A DNA stretch of 64,000 nucleotides from Albugo candida. Its lineage: Eukaryota > Oomycota > Peronosporomycetes > Albuginales > Albuginaceae. Each line of letters begins with the position of its first letter. The stretch's first letter is position 1. The stretch is from positions 124,001 to 188,000 of the forward strand of contig CAJNAR010000174.1 of assembly GCA_905220665.1 (NCBI GenBank), read 5' to 3'. A program made the position numbers and the translations under genes. Below are positions 12,801 through 21,823 of the stretch, in pieces. The notes under the pieces are model-generated. The model worked only from the letters and a program-made list of their open reading frames with translations, had not been told where the DNA came from and ran no database searches.

Positions 12801-12976
12801 TTAGCGCTGTGATTTCTGCGAAAACGAACATCAAAGAAGACGATATGGAAAGCGGTGTTTCATATCAGCAGTTGGATTTCACGTACGACTTGGATTTGGA
12901 TCAATTGATCGTGCGGAAGCCCGCGTTGAAGTTGCATGAAGTCTGGAAACTTCAATTTCGCTATGGAGACCGGTAA
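9896..12976 (+). CDS. glucosidase II alpha subunit (GH31)
   Basis: Single exon, 1026 residues, close to the family length. An N-terminal signal peptide is visible (MRSICAFGALIVLIFAFA). The ATG at 9896 is preferred; the frame extends upstream only to a GTG. GH31 hallmarks: LWLDIEHTDGKRYFTWD, the nucleophile Asp at residue 583 in WNDMNEPSVF, the acid/base Asp near 703 in GADIGGFFG, and FFRGHAHHD. Glucosidase II trims the two inner glucoses of N-glycans in the ER lumen and drives the calnexin cycle. An acidic Glu/Thr-rich insert lies near residues 210-280. The lumenal beta subunit is not in this window. ALG1, another N-glycosylation gene, is 3 kb away; this is probably chance. Confidence 0.93.
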   Translation: MRSICAFGALIVLIFAFALNPSMSVDQNKFRTCSQTRFCRKYRQKQGEKYIVDPSSVHVIDTPQESVVRFDLASSSSPEEVLEATLSFVIDEETSTNPAIRFQAAEKWNDDKDPRRRWVNSDVLQPSAFHTRPLISVSPAESTIPVDTDNPVFIYTLASPRTQIQPVNLLIFVYTNPFKIDVFMDNEKVISFNDHNQFHFEYRKHRDPIPSTSRKEIGTQDINTGKDLVSEDIHNGKEIVDYGEDGLAIYSDGTTQAKASTDENTSTDTDTTDDGWEEHFKDHIDKPVFGPSSIGVDISFYSSKQLRQLYGLPEHATDFVLKDTIHNDEIVSDPYRLYNLDVFEYELDVPMALYGSIPLLMAANTFNSVGVFWHNPSETFVDVITDANTRKKTSHWMSESGVLDVFFLIGPLPQSFSRQYVSLTGTASMPPLFALGYHQCRWNYRNERDVDQVNAGFDQHKIPYDVLWLDIEHTDGKRYFTWDPIHFPSPISMQENLAIVGRKVVTIVDPHIKIDPAYYVHSKAESLGYYVKDEHGNDFHGWCWPGDSSYLDFTSHQVRYWWASLFRYETYAGSTSSLYTWNDMNEPSVFNGPEVSMHKGCLNLEGVEHREWHNLYGFHMQKATAEGQLVRQLASLIEYSGHDFEIQEDMERPFVLSRSFFAGSQRFGAIWNGDNAAKWEHLKYTTKMLLSMSIAGLTFVGADIGGFFGNPDTELLTRWYQAAAYQPFFRGHAHHDSDRREPWVFGEPHTSHIRSAIRERYSLLPQLYTLFYICSTQGLPIIRPLWYHFDSDEILHQEDAFLLGSDLLIHPVVEPGITSISVFLPSDSIWYSVFQQYKPIVGQGKLHDGIPAPIEHIPVFQRGGSIITRKRRVRRSSALMHHDPVSLLITLDSNVSAKGQLYLDDERTFAYKVSNRFTLVHLECTMNGLQSFVAANGYASSVWVEKIEIYGFGALYKVPTNVLREFEAVSAVISAKTNIKEDDMESGVSYQQLDFTYDLDLDQLIVRKPALKLHEVWKLQFRYGDR

Positions 12977-13320
12977 TACCGGTTGGGGCACCGTGCTTCT
13001 TTGCACAAGTACGTTTTAGTGTGCATGGTAGCAAACACAACGATTTTGTCTATAGATGCACCGTAGTAGCAGTATAAGTACGATTCAGTTCAGAATGATG
13101 TTCGGTTGTATTATCTTTTTACTTGAAGCCTTTTCTCTTCAACGCATGCAATTGCATCGGCAGCGATGGAGAGATGCGCTACTCATAAGACGCGACAGGT
13201 TTCTGTCAATCATTGTCATTGATCAAAAGCTACCAATCTTTCGATTCGATATGACTCCTATTTGCCCGCAAGCCAAACGACTACACTCGCAGTTGCAAAA
13301 GCGACAAACAACAAGCATTC

Positions 13321-14934
13321 ATGTCATTCACTCGATGCATCCTCCTGGTAATCTTCCATCTGCCAATACAAAGCATATCTTTAGAGCTGTCGAGCGACAC
13401 TTTGGCGTGGACGCTTCCTGGAACCTCTTCAATCGTGCGCAGCTCCTCACCCTTTGATCAAGAATCGGTAGAGAATCCAGACTCGGATAAGACGACGTTG
13501 GGCTTACCGTATCCACGACAACTACCTACCAATCCTGTTTACTCTCTCATCTTCGATCCCGCTGAAAGCAGTGGCACACCAAGCACCTCGGCAACGGACC
13601 CACATGGGAGCTCTGTAGCGACTCCAACGAACGATCCACTGGATCAAAATAGAGTGATACCAACCAAGGACGCGTATCACATGCGAAGAGTGCGCGCGGT
13701 TCACGCACGGGTGCAATCCGATACTCCGAAGTTGATGGAAGGACGCTTTGTATCATCGTATGGAGCCTCGAGCTCTGATCTAAACAGCGCATATCTGGCT
13801 GCAATGGATACTGTCAATACGGAATCAGTGGAAGGTGTGTTGGTGTATGTTCAGGCCGAATGTATCAACGTGAATGGACGCTCATTAGAGAATCGATGCA
13901 ATCGTAAAAACAATGCTAGAAACTTGGTCTTTTACGAGATTGATGTGGTGCAGCCAAATGCGTCCATTGCTCAATTTCAAGACACTTGGGAGACGTATGA
14001 GTATGGTCCAATGATACCAATGGATGAAGGACGATGTACGCCTTTACAAGAAGACAAACTTGCGCCGGGATGCCTTCAATTTAACGGAGACCGTCAGCAA
14101 CCAAATATAGGACCTTTTGTGGGTGGCGGACATAAAAGTACCGACCCACGTGCACCGTACCGAAATTGCTATTGGTTTTCCTTTCCGAATTCTTGTCCGA
14201 CCAAATCGTGGAACGAAAAGACTGCAGCATGCCGCAAAAGCACGAAAAAGGGATTGTGTGATCTTGGCGTCGCACCCAATGGCGTCGATTGCACGTTTGC
14301 GTACAATATTTTAGGCTGGGTCCCTTTGGACGATGTAGTTGGAATTACAAGTATCAAAAATCCCAAGACAGGGTACCCGTATACGAATTTCTCGGAATGG
14401 TGCGAAGCCAGTGATCAAAATATCGAATTTAAAGCTGATATACAAAGTGGGAGATTTGAGAAGGGGCTTGTATTTTGGCAGAATCCAACAGATCTAAAAG
14501 CCAATGAGAAGCGGGCAGAAAGAGTTATCGAAGCGTACACGAGTGTTTTAGCCAATGGCAGCTCCCAGATTCCGCCACAATCAATAGAGTATTTTAGACC
14601 GCTTCCAAGTCCAATACAACTCGCTGCGATGAATCCTCCGTGTTACTACAATGTGCCACAATGTGGTAAGAAGCCAGGATGCAAGCGCGTTGGGTATGCC
14701 CAAATCTGTCAGCTGTGTGCTCCTGCTGAGAAGTGTGATATTGGCACCTTCCAATTTCCTGTTTTGGAGAAAGCGCACACGGTTTTATCGGATGAAGAAA
14801 CCAAAACACCCACTGCGAGTTCAGAAGCGGTGGATGACAGTCGTGGTGACTGGTTGAGCGGGACGACTCGCATGCGTCTGTCGATGGTAGCAGTGCTTAT
14901 GATCATACTCGTCCATGCACCACTATTGGTCTAA
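13321..14934 (+). CDS. secreted Cys-rich surface protein with GPI-type C-terminus
   Basis: Single exon, 537 residues. The start has a signal peptide (MSFTRCILLVIFHLP...) and the end is a hydrophobic tail (LSMVAVLMIILVHAPLLV) preceded by Ser/Gly-rich residues, as expected for a GPI-anchor signal or single membrane anchor. The middle has many Cys (NRCNRKNNARN, YRNCYWFSFPNSC, CDLGVAPNGVDC, CYYNVPQCGKKPGCKR) that probably form disulphides, and an N-terminal Ser/Thr/Pro-rich linker. I do not recognise a named domain; oomycetes encode many such wall or surface proteins. It follows glucosidase II by 345 bases in the same direction. A second ORF at 13056-13457 overlaps the start in another frame and was not accepted. 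Secretion is inferred. Confidence 0.75.
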   Translation: MSFTRCILLVIFHLPIQSISLELSSDTLAWTLPGTSSIVRSSSPFDQESVENPDSDKTTLGLPYPRQLPTNPVYSLIFDPAESSGTPSTSATDPHGSSVATPTNDPLDQNRVIPTKDAYHMRRVRAVHARVQSDTPKLMEGRFVSSYGASSSDLNSAYLAAMDTVNTESVEGVLVYVQAECINVNGRSLENRCNRKNNARNLVFYEIDVVQPNASIAQFQDTWETYEYGPMIPMDEGRCTPLQEDKLAPGCLQFNGDRQQPNIGPFVGGGHKSTDPRAPYRNCYWFSFPNSCPTKSWNEKTAACRKSTKKGLCDLGVAPNGVDCTFAYNILGWVPLDDVVGITSIKNPKTGYPYTNFSEWCEASDQNIEFKADIQSGRFEKGLVFWQNPTDLKANEKRAERVIEAYTSVLANGSSQIPPQSIEYFRPLPSPIQLAAMNPPCYYNVPQCGKKPGCKRVGYAQICQLCAPAEKCDIGTFQFPVLEKAHTVLSDEETKTPTASSEAVDDSRGDWLSGTTRMRLSMVAVLMIILVHAPLLV

Positions 14935-15159
14935 ATCGTGTATACCGAGTGTGACTATCAATCAATCAATGCGTAAATAATAGTTTTTCAATCAATAAAA
15001 CCTGATATTTATATCCAATCCAAATTCCACCAGCGCTGTAACACGCAATCTGATTACACGAATGTTTGGAGGCTTTTTTATTGGGCCAATTATCACGCGC
15101 TCGCAACGACCAATTTCGCACCATTTCAAGCGCTCCTTTTAAACCCACCCGACCGCAAA

Positions 15160-15981
15160 GCCTGATAAATGAAGAACAATTCGCATTTCTCCACCTGAGT
15201 CGACTGCTGCTGTAAAGTATGCTCTTGTTGCTTCTACATTGCTTTATGAAGATGATCAATGTCATAGGTCACTTTCGCACACGGACTCGGCGATACAGCG
15301 CACAGTTGGGCCAGGAGCATGGAATTGCTTTCAACGTCCGATTTTTCTTTCCGACGGGTATCAAATGCGATTATTTACGCAGACAATTTCTAATTACCTT
15401 CGAACATGTAGCAAAACCACAGCCAGTGACCACAAATATGGGAATGAAATGCCTTCATGGGTACCATTATCTCCTGTTCGTTTCATTTTGGTTGAAATTC
15501 TGATTGAATCTTTGAAAGCAGTACGATATCACATCGTTAAGCTCAGGGGATGAACAGGGACCTAAATGCATTGAAGAATCGCAACTTCGACTTGGCCTAT
15601 TCATTGAAGAGCAAAATCAAAAAGGAAATCCATCGCATCGAATTAACTTGGCCGGATTCAGCCAAGGAAGTGCAATGTTCATTTTCACAGACTTACAGTA
15701 TCCGCACAAACTCGGAGGTGCTCTCGTTCTTTCTGGCTATTTACCCAAACGCGAGGCATTTCAAATGAGTCAAGCGTCAAAAGACGTCCCAATTTTGATG
15801 TGTCATGGCGAAATGGATCGTGTGGTATGATTCGAGTGGGGGAGCTCGCTATAGAAATTTTGGAATTCTGTGGAGCGAGGAATATCCAGTTCCAAGTGTG
15901 GATACACTTGGAGCACAGCTCCAGTGAAAAAGAAATTAGAGACGTCATGGATTGGTTGAGAATTGTCTTGCCAAATCAATG
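15160..15981 (+). pseudogene. acyl-protein thioesterase / lysophospholipase pseudogene
   Basis: Pieces of an APT1-type alpha/beta hydrolase appear in order but in different frames: VRFFFPTG, PQPVTTNMGM, then a long piece with AGFSQGSAMF (nucleophile Ser elbow), YPHKLGGALVLSGYLP, CHGEMDRVV (acid Asp), and HLEHSSSEKE (catalytic His) at the end. A TGA falls in frame right after MDRVV near 15828, and small indels break the frame near 15445, where NMGM should continue into a PSW motif, and again downstream. Introns could account for some jumps, but no good splice signals fit the TGA, so decay is the better reading. APT enzymes depalmitoylate proteins. It is conserved enough to be a recent loss; another intact copy may exist elsewhere in the genome. 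Confidence 0.65.
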
Positions 15982-17884
15982 AGAATGTGTATAATTCTGT
16001 TGGAATATTGTAATTGCCTACGACCCAAAAGTATGTCTCATTTTCGTTGTTGTTCCTTCGATTGACTGTAGTTTTCTCAGACTAAGGACAACTTGTGATA
16101 AGAATGGGAAAGCGTGTTACTTGCAACACGTAATCGATTGTCACGCGGAGATTAGTGCCTTCCGGTAGGTCGAATTTCTCCGGGTCGGTCTTTCAAATGC
16201 CGCTGAATGTTGGACACATCGAGCAAATCGCTGGAATGTGTTTTCCCCTTTTTTCAATGGCTTTTTTGGTGGGAACTTTGCTTTGGAGCGGCTTATGGCC
16301 AAACGATGCAACTGCGAGCTCCATTTTGCCAATTCTTTTGCCATCTTCTATTGTTCCCGTTTTCTTTGCGCGTCCCCAAATCCTTTTTGACACTTAATCA
16401 CCACAACATTACGCTTGAGTGATGCATCGGCTACGTTGGCCCGCGCGCTACAGAACACTGTTCGAGTAGGCGACTGAAAGGACCAATTTCGAAGAAATTG
16501 TAGCCAAGACCGTATGTTTTCACATTTGTGGGCCGTTTTGATTGTGTTTGCGTGAGTTTTGCAGCTTTGCGTGACGAATGTTCTGACTATTCATGTTGAA
16601 TCGATGCATCGATAGAGCTAATTCACATTTTGTTTTGGGTATTTATGCTTTTTTATGGGTAGGTACCAAGCGGCAGATAGAATTTCCTCGCTGCAACCAT
16701 CGTTGCAAAGAAAAGCGGCACTTTTGACAGGCAAAAAGTCGTTGCATTATACTTGTGTTTAGGAATATCAAGCGCAAACCCCAGTAAGTCCAACACAAAG
16801 ACATCTGACGAGCGATTTTGTAACCCTCTGTAAGTGTGGTGATCCATCTTTCCTGCAGTAAGTTAAGAAGGCCTTTAAGACCACTCGTAGCCTTTTGAAC
16901 AGGTAAGAGAATTGCTTAACCTTTTAATACTGTCGTGAGCCAATTTCGCGGCTCACATATATTCTCGTTGAATTTGCAATGCAATATGAAAGTGGAGATG
17001 CAAATGCGTATCGGGTAAAAAGTCTACCTGAGCAATTTTGCGACCCCCACCGCGGCACAGGTCGAAGATTTGAATGGGTCTGCTTGAAGCCACGATCTCT
17101 ACCATGACATGAGGGACCATTACTTTATGACCGATATCCAGGCATACCTATATATACAGATGTCGCGATCGACTACCACTAAAGCTGGGATAGATATCAA
17201 TGCTGATCGACGTTTGTATGTATTGAAGAGTAATGAGCCTTCGTTTAATTAATCCTTGACATTTGCACTTTTGTCTACACGTGAAGCTCAATCGTTCACA
17301 CAGTGGAGCCAAAGATATAAGTAGTTGTGCAGCGACGAGTTAGCACATTAAGATGACTCTCTATATCTGGTGTGGTTTGATTGATCGCATATCGTTCCAT
17401 GCGACAACGACATTCAATTCCTTACGAAGTGACTGCTCGAAACACAGCCGCTGAATTTCAGTGCTCTCATATTGTACGCTGTGTTCGAGAATTGATACAC
17501 AAAAGTTCACATATGAACGACATGACTTCACATTCTCACGGCACTGAATTAGATCGACTCATATTTGATTGCCTTGTCACATCAGCGTTGCTCTAAAAGA
17601 AGGGATAAGAGTAGACGCATCTTGACCCATCTTTCAGAGATATACATACTGATCTATACCTTCCTACACCTTACAAAAGACGAGATAGATGAAATAAACG
17701 ACGCAGCAAAAATAGCAGCTTCGAGGCAAACCAATCGATGCAAGTAACGAACAGAGGGGCGCATTACTGACGGCTAAATTAGCTGGACAGCTTTAATACG
17801 TGTCATTGTAAAACCTTATTATCCTGGAAGTATTTGTTTTCCCCGTAAAGTGGTCTTGAATCTCTATTTCAGCCTATTGCGTTC
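15982..17884. other. intergenic stretch, no convincing gene
   Basis: About 1.9 kb without a gene I can defend, apart from the doubtful small minus-strand ORF near 16.1-16.4 kb listed separately. Short ORFs (for example 17381-17596) show no family features. Confidence 0.5.
16141..16393 (-). other. possible small basic-protein gene, broken or unresolved
   Basis: On the minus strand a frame open from 16393 encodes a Lys-rich segment ending CSMCPTFSGI, then a TGA, then continues in the same frame as KTDPEKFDLPEGTNLRVTI up to a possible GTAAC donor near 16120. The part after the stop looks at least as protein-like as the part before it. This could be a decayed gene, a missed short intron, or chance. 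No family recognised. Confidence 0.25.
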
Positions 17885-18645
17885 AAGCTCCCAAAGTACG
17901 GTTCCCATAATTTGGAAATCGGTACCAGTTTATATCTCAAGGAAAGTGTGCAACCTTATTATAATAATAACGTTGCACATAAATATTTGCAAAAATCTAG
18001 AATGTATGTAATGGCTAGGTAAGGCGAATGCTTACGTTGCTTTCCAACTCTAAAATATTGGAAGCATCATTCCATGCGTGCAGAAGAAATACCCTTTAGT
18101 TTCTTACTTATGTAAATACGCATTATATTATATTAAAGTTGTTCACTTATAGGATAAGATACACGAATATATTACTGTGCACCGTTGTCTCCCCTGCATG
18201 TTCAAAGATTCGCTTCCATGCTCTCGAAGCACGGTCCCGATAGTTTGAGATCGTTACCAATTTATATTTACTCAGGAAGGTGTGCAACCTTATTGTATTA
18301 ATAACGTTGCGTATGAATATTTGCAAAATTCCAGAATACATGTAATGATTAGGTAAGGTGAATGTTTACGTTGCCTCTCAATTCCAAAATGTTGTAAGAG
18401 TCTTGAGAAAGGGTATTCTTTTTTTTATTACTTAGGTTAATATGCATTTTATTACATCAAAGTTGTCCCCTCGTAGAAAAACCACCAGTACATTACTGTG
18501 CACCTTTGTGTCTCACCTGCATGTTAAAGGCTCACTTCTATGCTCCCTAAGTACGGTTTCTATAATTTAACATCGTTACCAGTTTATTTGCTTTACGAAG
18601 TTTGCATCCTTTTTGTAAATATTCTCAGGAATAGAACCTAAACTA
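17885..18645 (+). repeat. tandem promoter-type repeat, two full units plus a partial third
   Basis: Units begin at about 17888, 18221 and 18543 (spacing 333 and 322 bases). Each starts with a diverged CTCCCAAAGTACGGTTCC box, then a TTACCAGTTTAT-like box, GTGTGCAACCTTATT, a GCAAAAT tract and GGCTAGGTAAGGCGAATG. The block ends about 140 bases before the family-A gene at 18781. Related boxes sit upstream of the family-A copies at 38.2-38.4, 42.69 (minus) and 56.4-56.7 kb, so this looks like a family-A upstream element rather than a random satellite. Confidence 0.75.
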
Positions 18646-18695
18646 GAGTTGGATAAGCATTTTAGCAGGGGAGCACTCACATAGCGGCGGGGGGA

Positions 18696-18704
18696 TATAT
18701 AAAG
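18696..18704 (+). promoter_or_regulatory. TATA-type box of family-A gene A1
   Basis: TATATAAAG, about 80 bases before the ATG at 18781 and just after a G-rich run (GGCGGGGGG). Position and sequence fit a core promoter. Confidence 0.45.
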
Positions 18705-18780
18705 CCTGTCTGCTTTCAATTTCATGAATCGTCGAAGGCTTCCTCATCATTATTCACAAATCTATTGATAGCTCGCGTCG

Positions 18781-19815
18781 ATGAACATTTCCAACCTCAA
18801 AGAGTACGGTCTCGCTGCTCTTGGGGCATGGACAACGTATCTCCAATTTGTGTCCGGTGAGTACATGCAAATTGAAAACCTCGCAGAGCCGTTGGAATTT
18901 CAGCTTCAATTGAATTTGAAGGTGGAGATATTGAAAACACCAGGAGTCTATATAATGGCGTTTGACTTATATGATTCGGATCGCAACAGAGAAAGTCTCC
19001 GTCGCTGCATTTCTAGCACGAAATTTGAAGCAATTTTTATATCCGATCCCTTTAAGTATGAATTATACGAAGACGTAGGTGCGGAACAGATCTCTTACTA
19101 TGAACCTGAAAAGAAGAATTATTATGAAGATGTCACCCGTGAATATACACCAGGATGTTGGAAATTGACTTATTCAAAACTAGATGAGCTGGTAAATGAT
19201 GGAATGCTCACATATTCAAAAGAAAAAGGGTATGGACTCAATCCTGGAAAGTTTTTAGATTTGGCTGAAGAAGGAGTCTACTCTTTCGCATCGAGGTCGC
19301 CAAGTCTCGTTTTCGAACCTATATATTCTGTAATACGTGAGATCGGACCCCTTATAGGCGACTTCAGACCGGGAAATCTGTTATGCAAGGAAATAACATA
19401 TGGCAATTTACTATTCAAAAATCAAAATATCGCTATTGGTTTCGGTAACAATCAGGTGAGTGTTCCAAGAAAAGTGTATGATGAGATTAAGGAACAGAAT
19501 GAGAAAAAGCTCCGTTCCGATTCTCTTAAAAATAGATTATATATCGGAAAAATAGCGCTTGGGGCAGAATCAGGGAACAGCAAAGAGAAATTTAAATATG
19601 ATATGGGCGAATGTCCCCATCTCATTTCTTTTTCGGAGCTCATTCCAAATGACGAGTCAAAGTGGGTTCTTGGACTTGAATTATTGGGCAATCATAATAT
19701 CAATGTCAAGATCCAACGTGAAACCAAAACGTACCAAATCCTTTTTCCTCAAAAGAAACGAAATCGAGCGAGCACTTCATCTAAATCTAAAATTGATACA
19801 TATCTGACATATTAA
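18781..19815 (+). CDS. family-A secreted-type protein, intact copy A1
   Basis: Single exon, 344 residues, fully open. The family is defined by comparison within this window. Copies at 32.6-33.7, 38.5-39.7, 41.3-42.5 and 56.9-57.9 kb share an N-terminal leader, a (V/I)MAF(S/D) motif, a Cys about 15-20 residues later, a CWK/CWN motif, a strand motif (I-GFG-N...VP here, IRFGDGMIQLP in A6) and a basic, charged C-terminal tail. Here the leader is weaker than in A4/A6, so secretion is less certain. The pair of conserved Cys may form a disulphide. Function unknown; size, leader, copy number and repeat-rich setting suit pathogen effector or surface families (inference). It is preceded by tandem repeats and a TATA box and faces family-B copy B1 tail to tail. 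Confidence 0.75.
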   Translation: MNISNLKEYGLAALGAWTTYLQFVSGEYMQIENLAEPLEFQLQLNLKVEILKTPGVYIMAFDLYDSDRNRESLRRCISSTKFEAIFISDPFKYELYEDVGAEQISYYEPEKKNYYEDVTREYTPGCWKLTYSKLDELVNDGMLTYSKEKGYGLNPGKFLDLAEEGVYSFASRSPSLVFEPIYSVIREIGPLIGDFRPGNLLCKEITYGNLLFKNQNIAIGFGNNQVSVPRKVYDEIKEQNEKKLRSDSLKNRLYIGKIALGAESGNSKEKFKYDMGECPHLISFSELIPNDESKWVLGLELLGNHNINVKIQRETKTYQILFPQKKRNRASTSSKSKIDTYLTY

Positions 19816-19899
19816 CTCTTTTTCACTATGCAGCTCGTACGAAAGTCGTACCTATCCGAATTGTCTAGGATCATGAGATATATCGCTCTAAGACAAGAT

Positions 19900-21350
19900 T
19901 AATGCTTAATAAACATTTAGAATTTGCTTTCATGCGCAAAATTTTGTACAATGGCCTTACATGCAGAAAATTACGTGCGAGGAACAAGAACAAGAGAAAA
20001 GGAAGCTTGTTTGCTTGGAAAATAAATTGGATCGATGCAAAAGCTCATGAATGGACGATCGTTGTGAAGGAAGTGTCTTTTGTGAAGTCCCCAAGACACT
20101 TACTGACGGCCATAAACCCCAACATGCTGTATGCGCATGATAGCGCAGCCTTCTCGATAACAGAATACTCGTATGGAACTTGTGCGCTTCAAGTTCGCGT
20201 GCAAATTGCTGAAAGCGTAAGATCACAGTCGTCTGCATCATGAAGGATCCTTGATGCAAAGCTCGTCGTTGTGCATGTTCTTTGGCATGGCACGCTGAAA
20301 TAACGGAATAAATAGATCACTTCCAACGTCTCGAAACAATCGACCTTGTTCTGGCAACGAGCGACACCAATCAGTCCATATTTCAACACAAAATGAAGAT
20401 GCAACAGAGTTCAATCTGGAAATGGCATCGAGCAGTTTCTCACTGTTCGGGTGACTCAAGCAACCAAGTACATTTGGATCTGAAGCGAGACGCTGGCTAA
20501 GCAAATTACAAATTGATACCCAAATCAGCCTAAGAAGTTTGATGCCATTTCGCCAAACGTGTTGTGAACTGGCGACTGGGTAACTACAAAACAATTGTAC
20601 TTGTCTGACACGAGACGAGCTGATCGGTTTTTGTATGATCTCATTCATAATTGAGGCGTCATTTGGACGATGTAATACAGCAGTGAAGTCGATTCAAACA
20701 CGTGGGACGCATCACCTTTGCTGTCGAGATTGTACCAAAATCTTTCTTGTTGTACAATCAGAAGACCCATTCGTACATTTTTGTTCGTCTATCCCTTGAC
20801 CAGCTTTGTTGTAGTAGTCGCACGCTTCCTGTTTTGATTTCCATACGATCTCGCAGCGAAAAATCAATAGTGTCAACTCTGTGCAGCGTGTCGAGTCTTT
20901 AGGATGTGACTATGACTACGCACAATGTAGAAATTTCCTACTCCGGTTGCATTTTACTATCGATACACCATCCTAGAGACCGCCATAACTGATATCGACC
21001 TCACTTGGTATTTCTAGACGAACGACTCTGACCAATCGCAGAAGTTCCATCAAGCTTTTGAAGCTCGTTATCATGACAAGAAACCCCGGAATGGCTTTAC
21101 CATCTCCTTTATTCGTATAAGATAGTTGCGAAGCATGAAGTCGATGTGACCACATGCAGGTTCCAAGCATCCCTCATTTATCGCCTGATACACACCACTT
21201 TGGTATATAACATCCGATAGTTTCTTTTCACGGTAAAAGCGTCATGTAGCAGGTATTCCGACTATTTTCATCTCGTCATTGATACTCTATTGCATCCATT
21301 GCTGGCATGAGATCGCACCTAGTGAGCGACTTATCGAGAAGCGGTATGCG
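19900..21350 (-). pseudogene. degenerate family-B copy B1
   Basis: Family B is recognised only by matches inside this window. The minus-strand segment with VSICNLLSQRLASDP and LLDAISRL (about 20.4-20.55 kb) matches 40.24-40.6 kb (minus) and 61.9-62.1 kb (plus). A block around 20.87-21.0 kb (reading ISYGGL, then a leucine/charged stretch) matches 61.46-61.63 kb, and 20.16-20.24 kb matches 32.2-32.33 and 62.2 kb. One 136-codon frame is open (20238-20648), but the whole is broken by stops and shifts. The same amino-acid frame is kept across copies, which argues for a former protein gene. Domain unknown. It lies head to head with the myosin and tail to tail with A1. Confidence 0.5.
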
Positions 21351-21823
21351 TGTTGAATGGTTACGGTACTCATCGAGGTTCTCATTATTGCATCCTTGCA
21401 CTAACCAAAAACGTGTGGCACATGCTATTTTAGGACCTGGTATAAATAATATGGCAGTATCGGGACGAAACAAAAAGAAGCGCTGTTCGGAAACTCTTGG
21501 ACCAGATTGGAACAGAACGGAGCATGTAACCCGCGCGGTACGCGCGGTAGGGCAGGATAGGTTTCAAGTCTGAAAATAAAGTTTTATTTCTTCTAGAAAT
21601 GCGCTCTATCCATGTTACTGGTCAATAACACCTGTCCGCTCCACCCCTACTGGATAAAACCATCTAGTATACGGCAGAGAGCACTATCGGGTTAGGGCCA
21701 ATAGAATTCGTGTCACACGTACCCTTTACCCTCGCTTTTTTGTCCATTGTAATAGCCTTTTCCGCCACAAATACACGAATAAATACAAGCCGCTTAGGTC
21801 TTGTATACATTTACACAAGCAAG

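Noticed and set aside
13056..13457. 133-codon ORF before the secreted protein
   Set aside because: It overlaps the signal-peptide start of the longer, more convincing ORF and has no family features.
21710..21823. Hydrophobic N-terminal extension of the myosin, like a signal peptide
   Set aside because: It depends on a GTG start; the ATG at 21824 opens directly into the myosin N-terminus.
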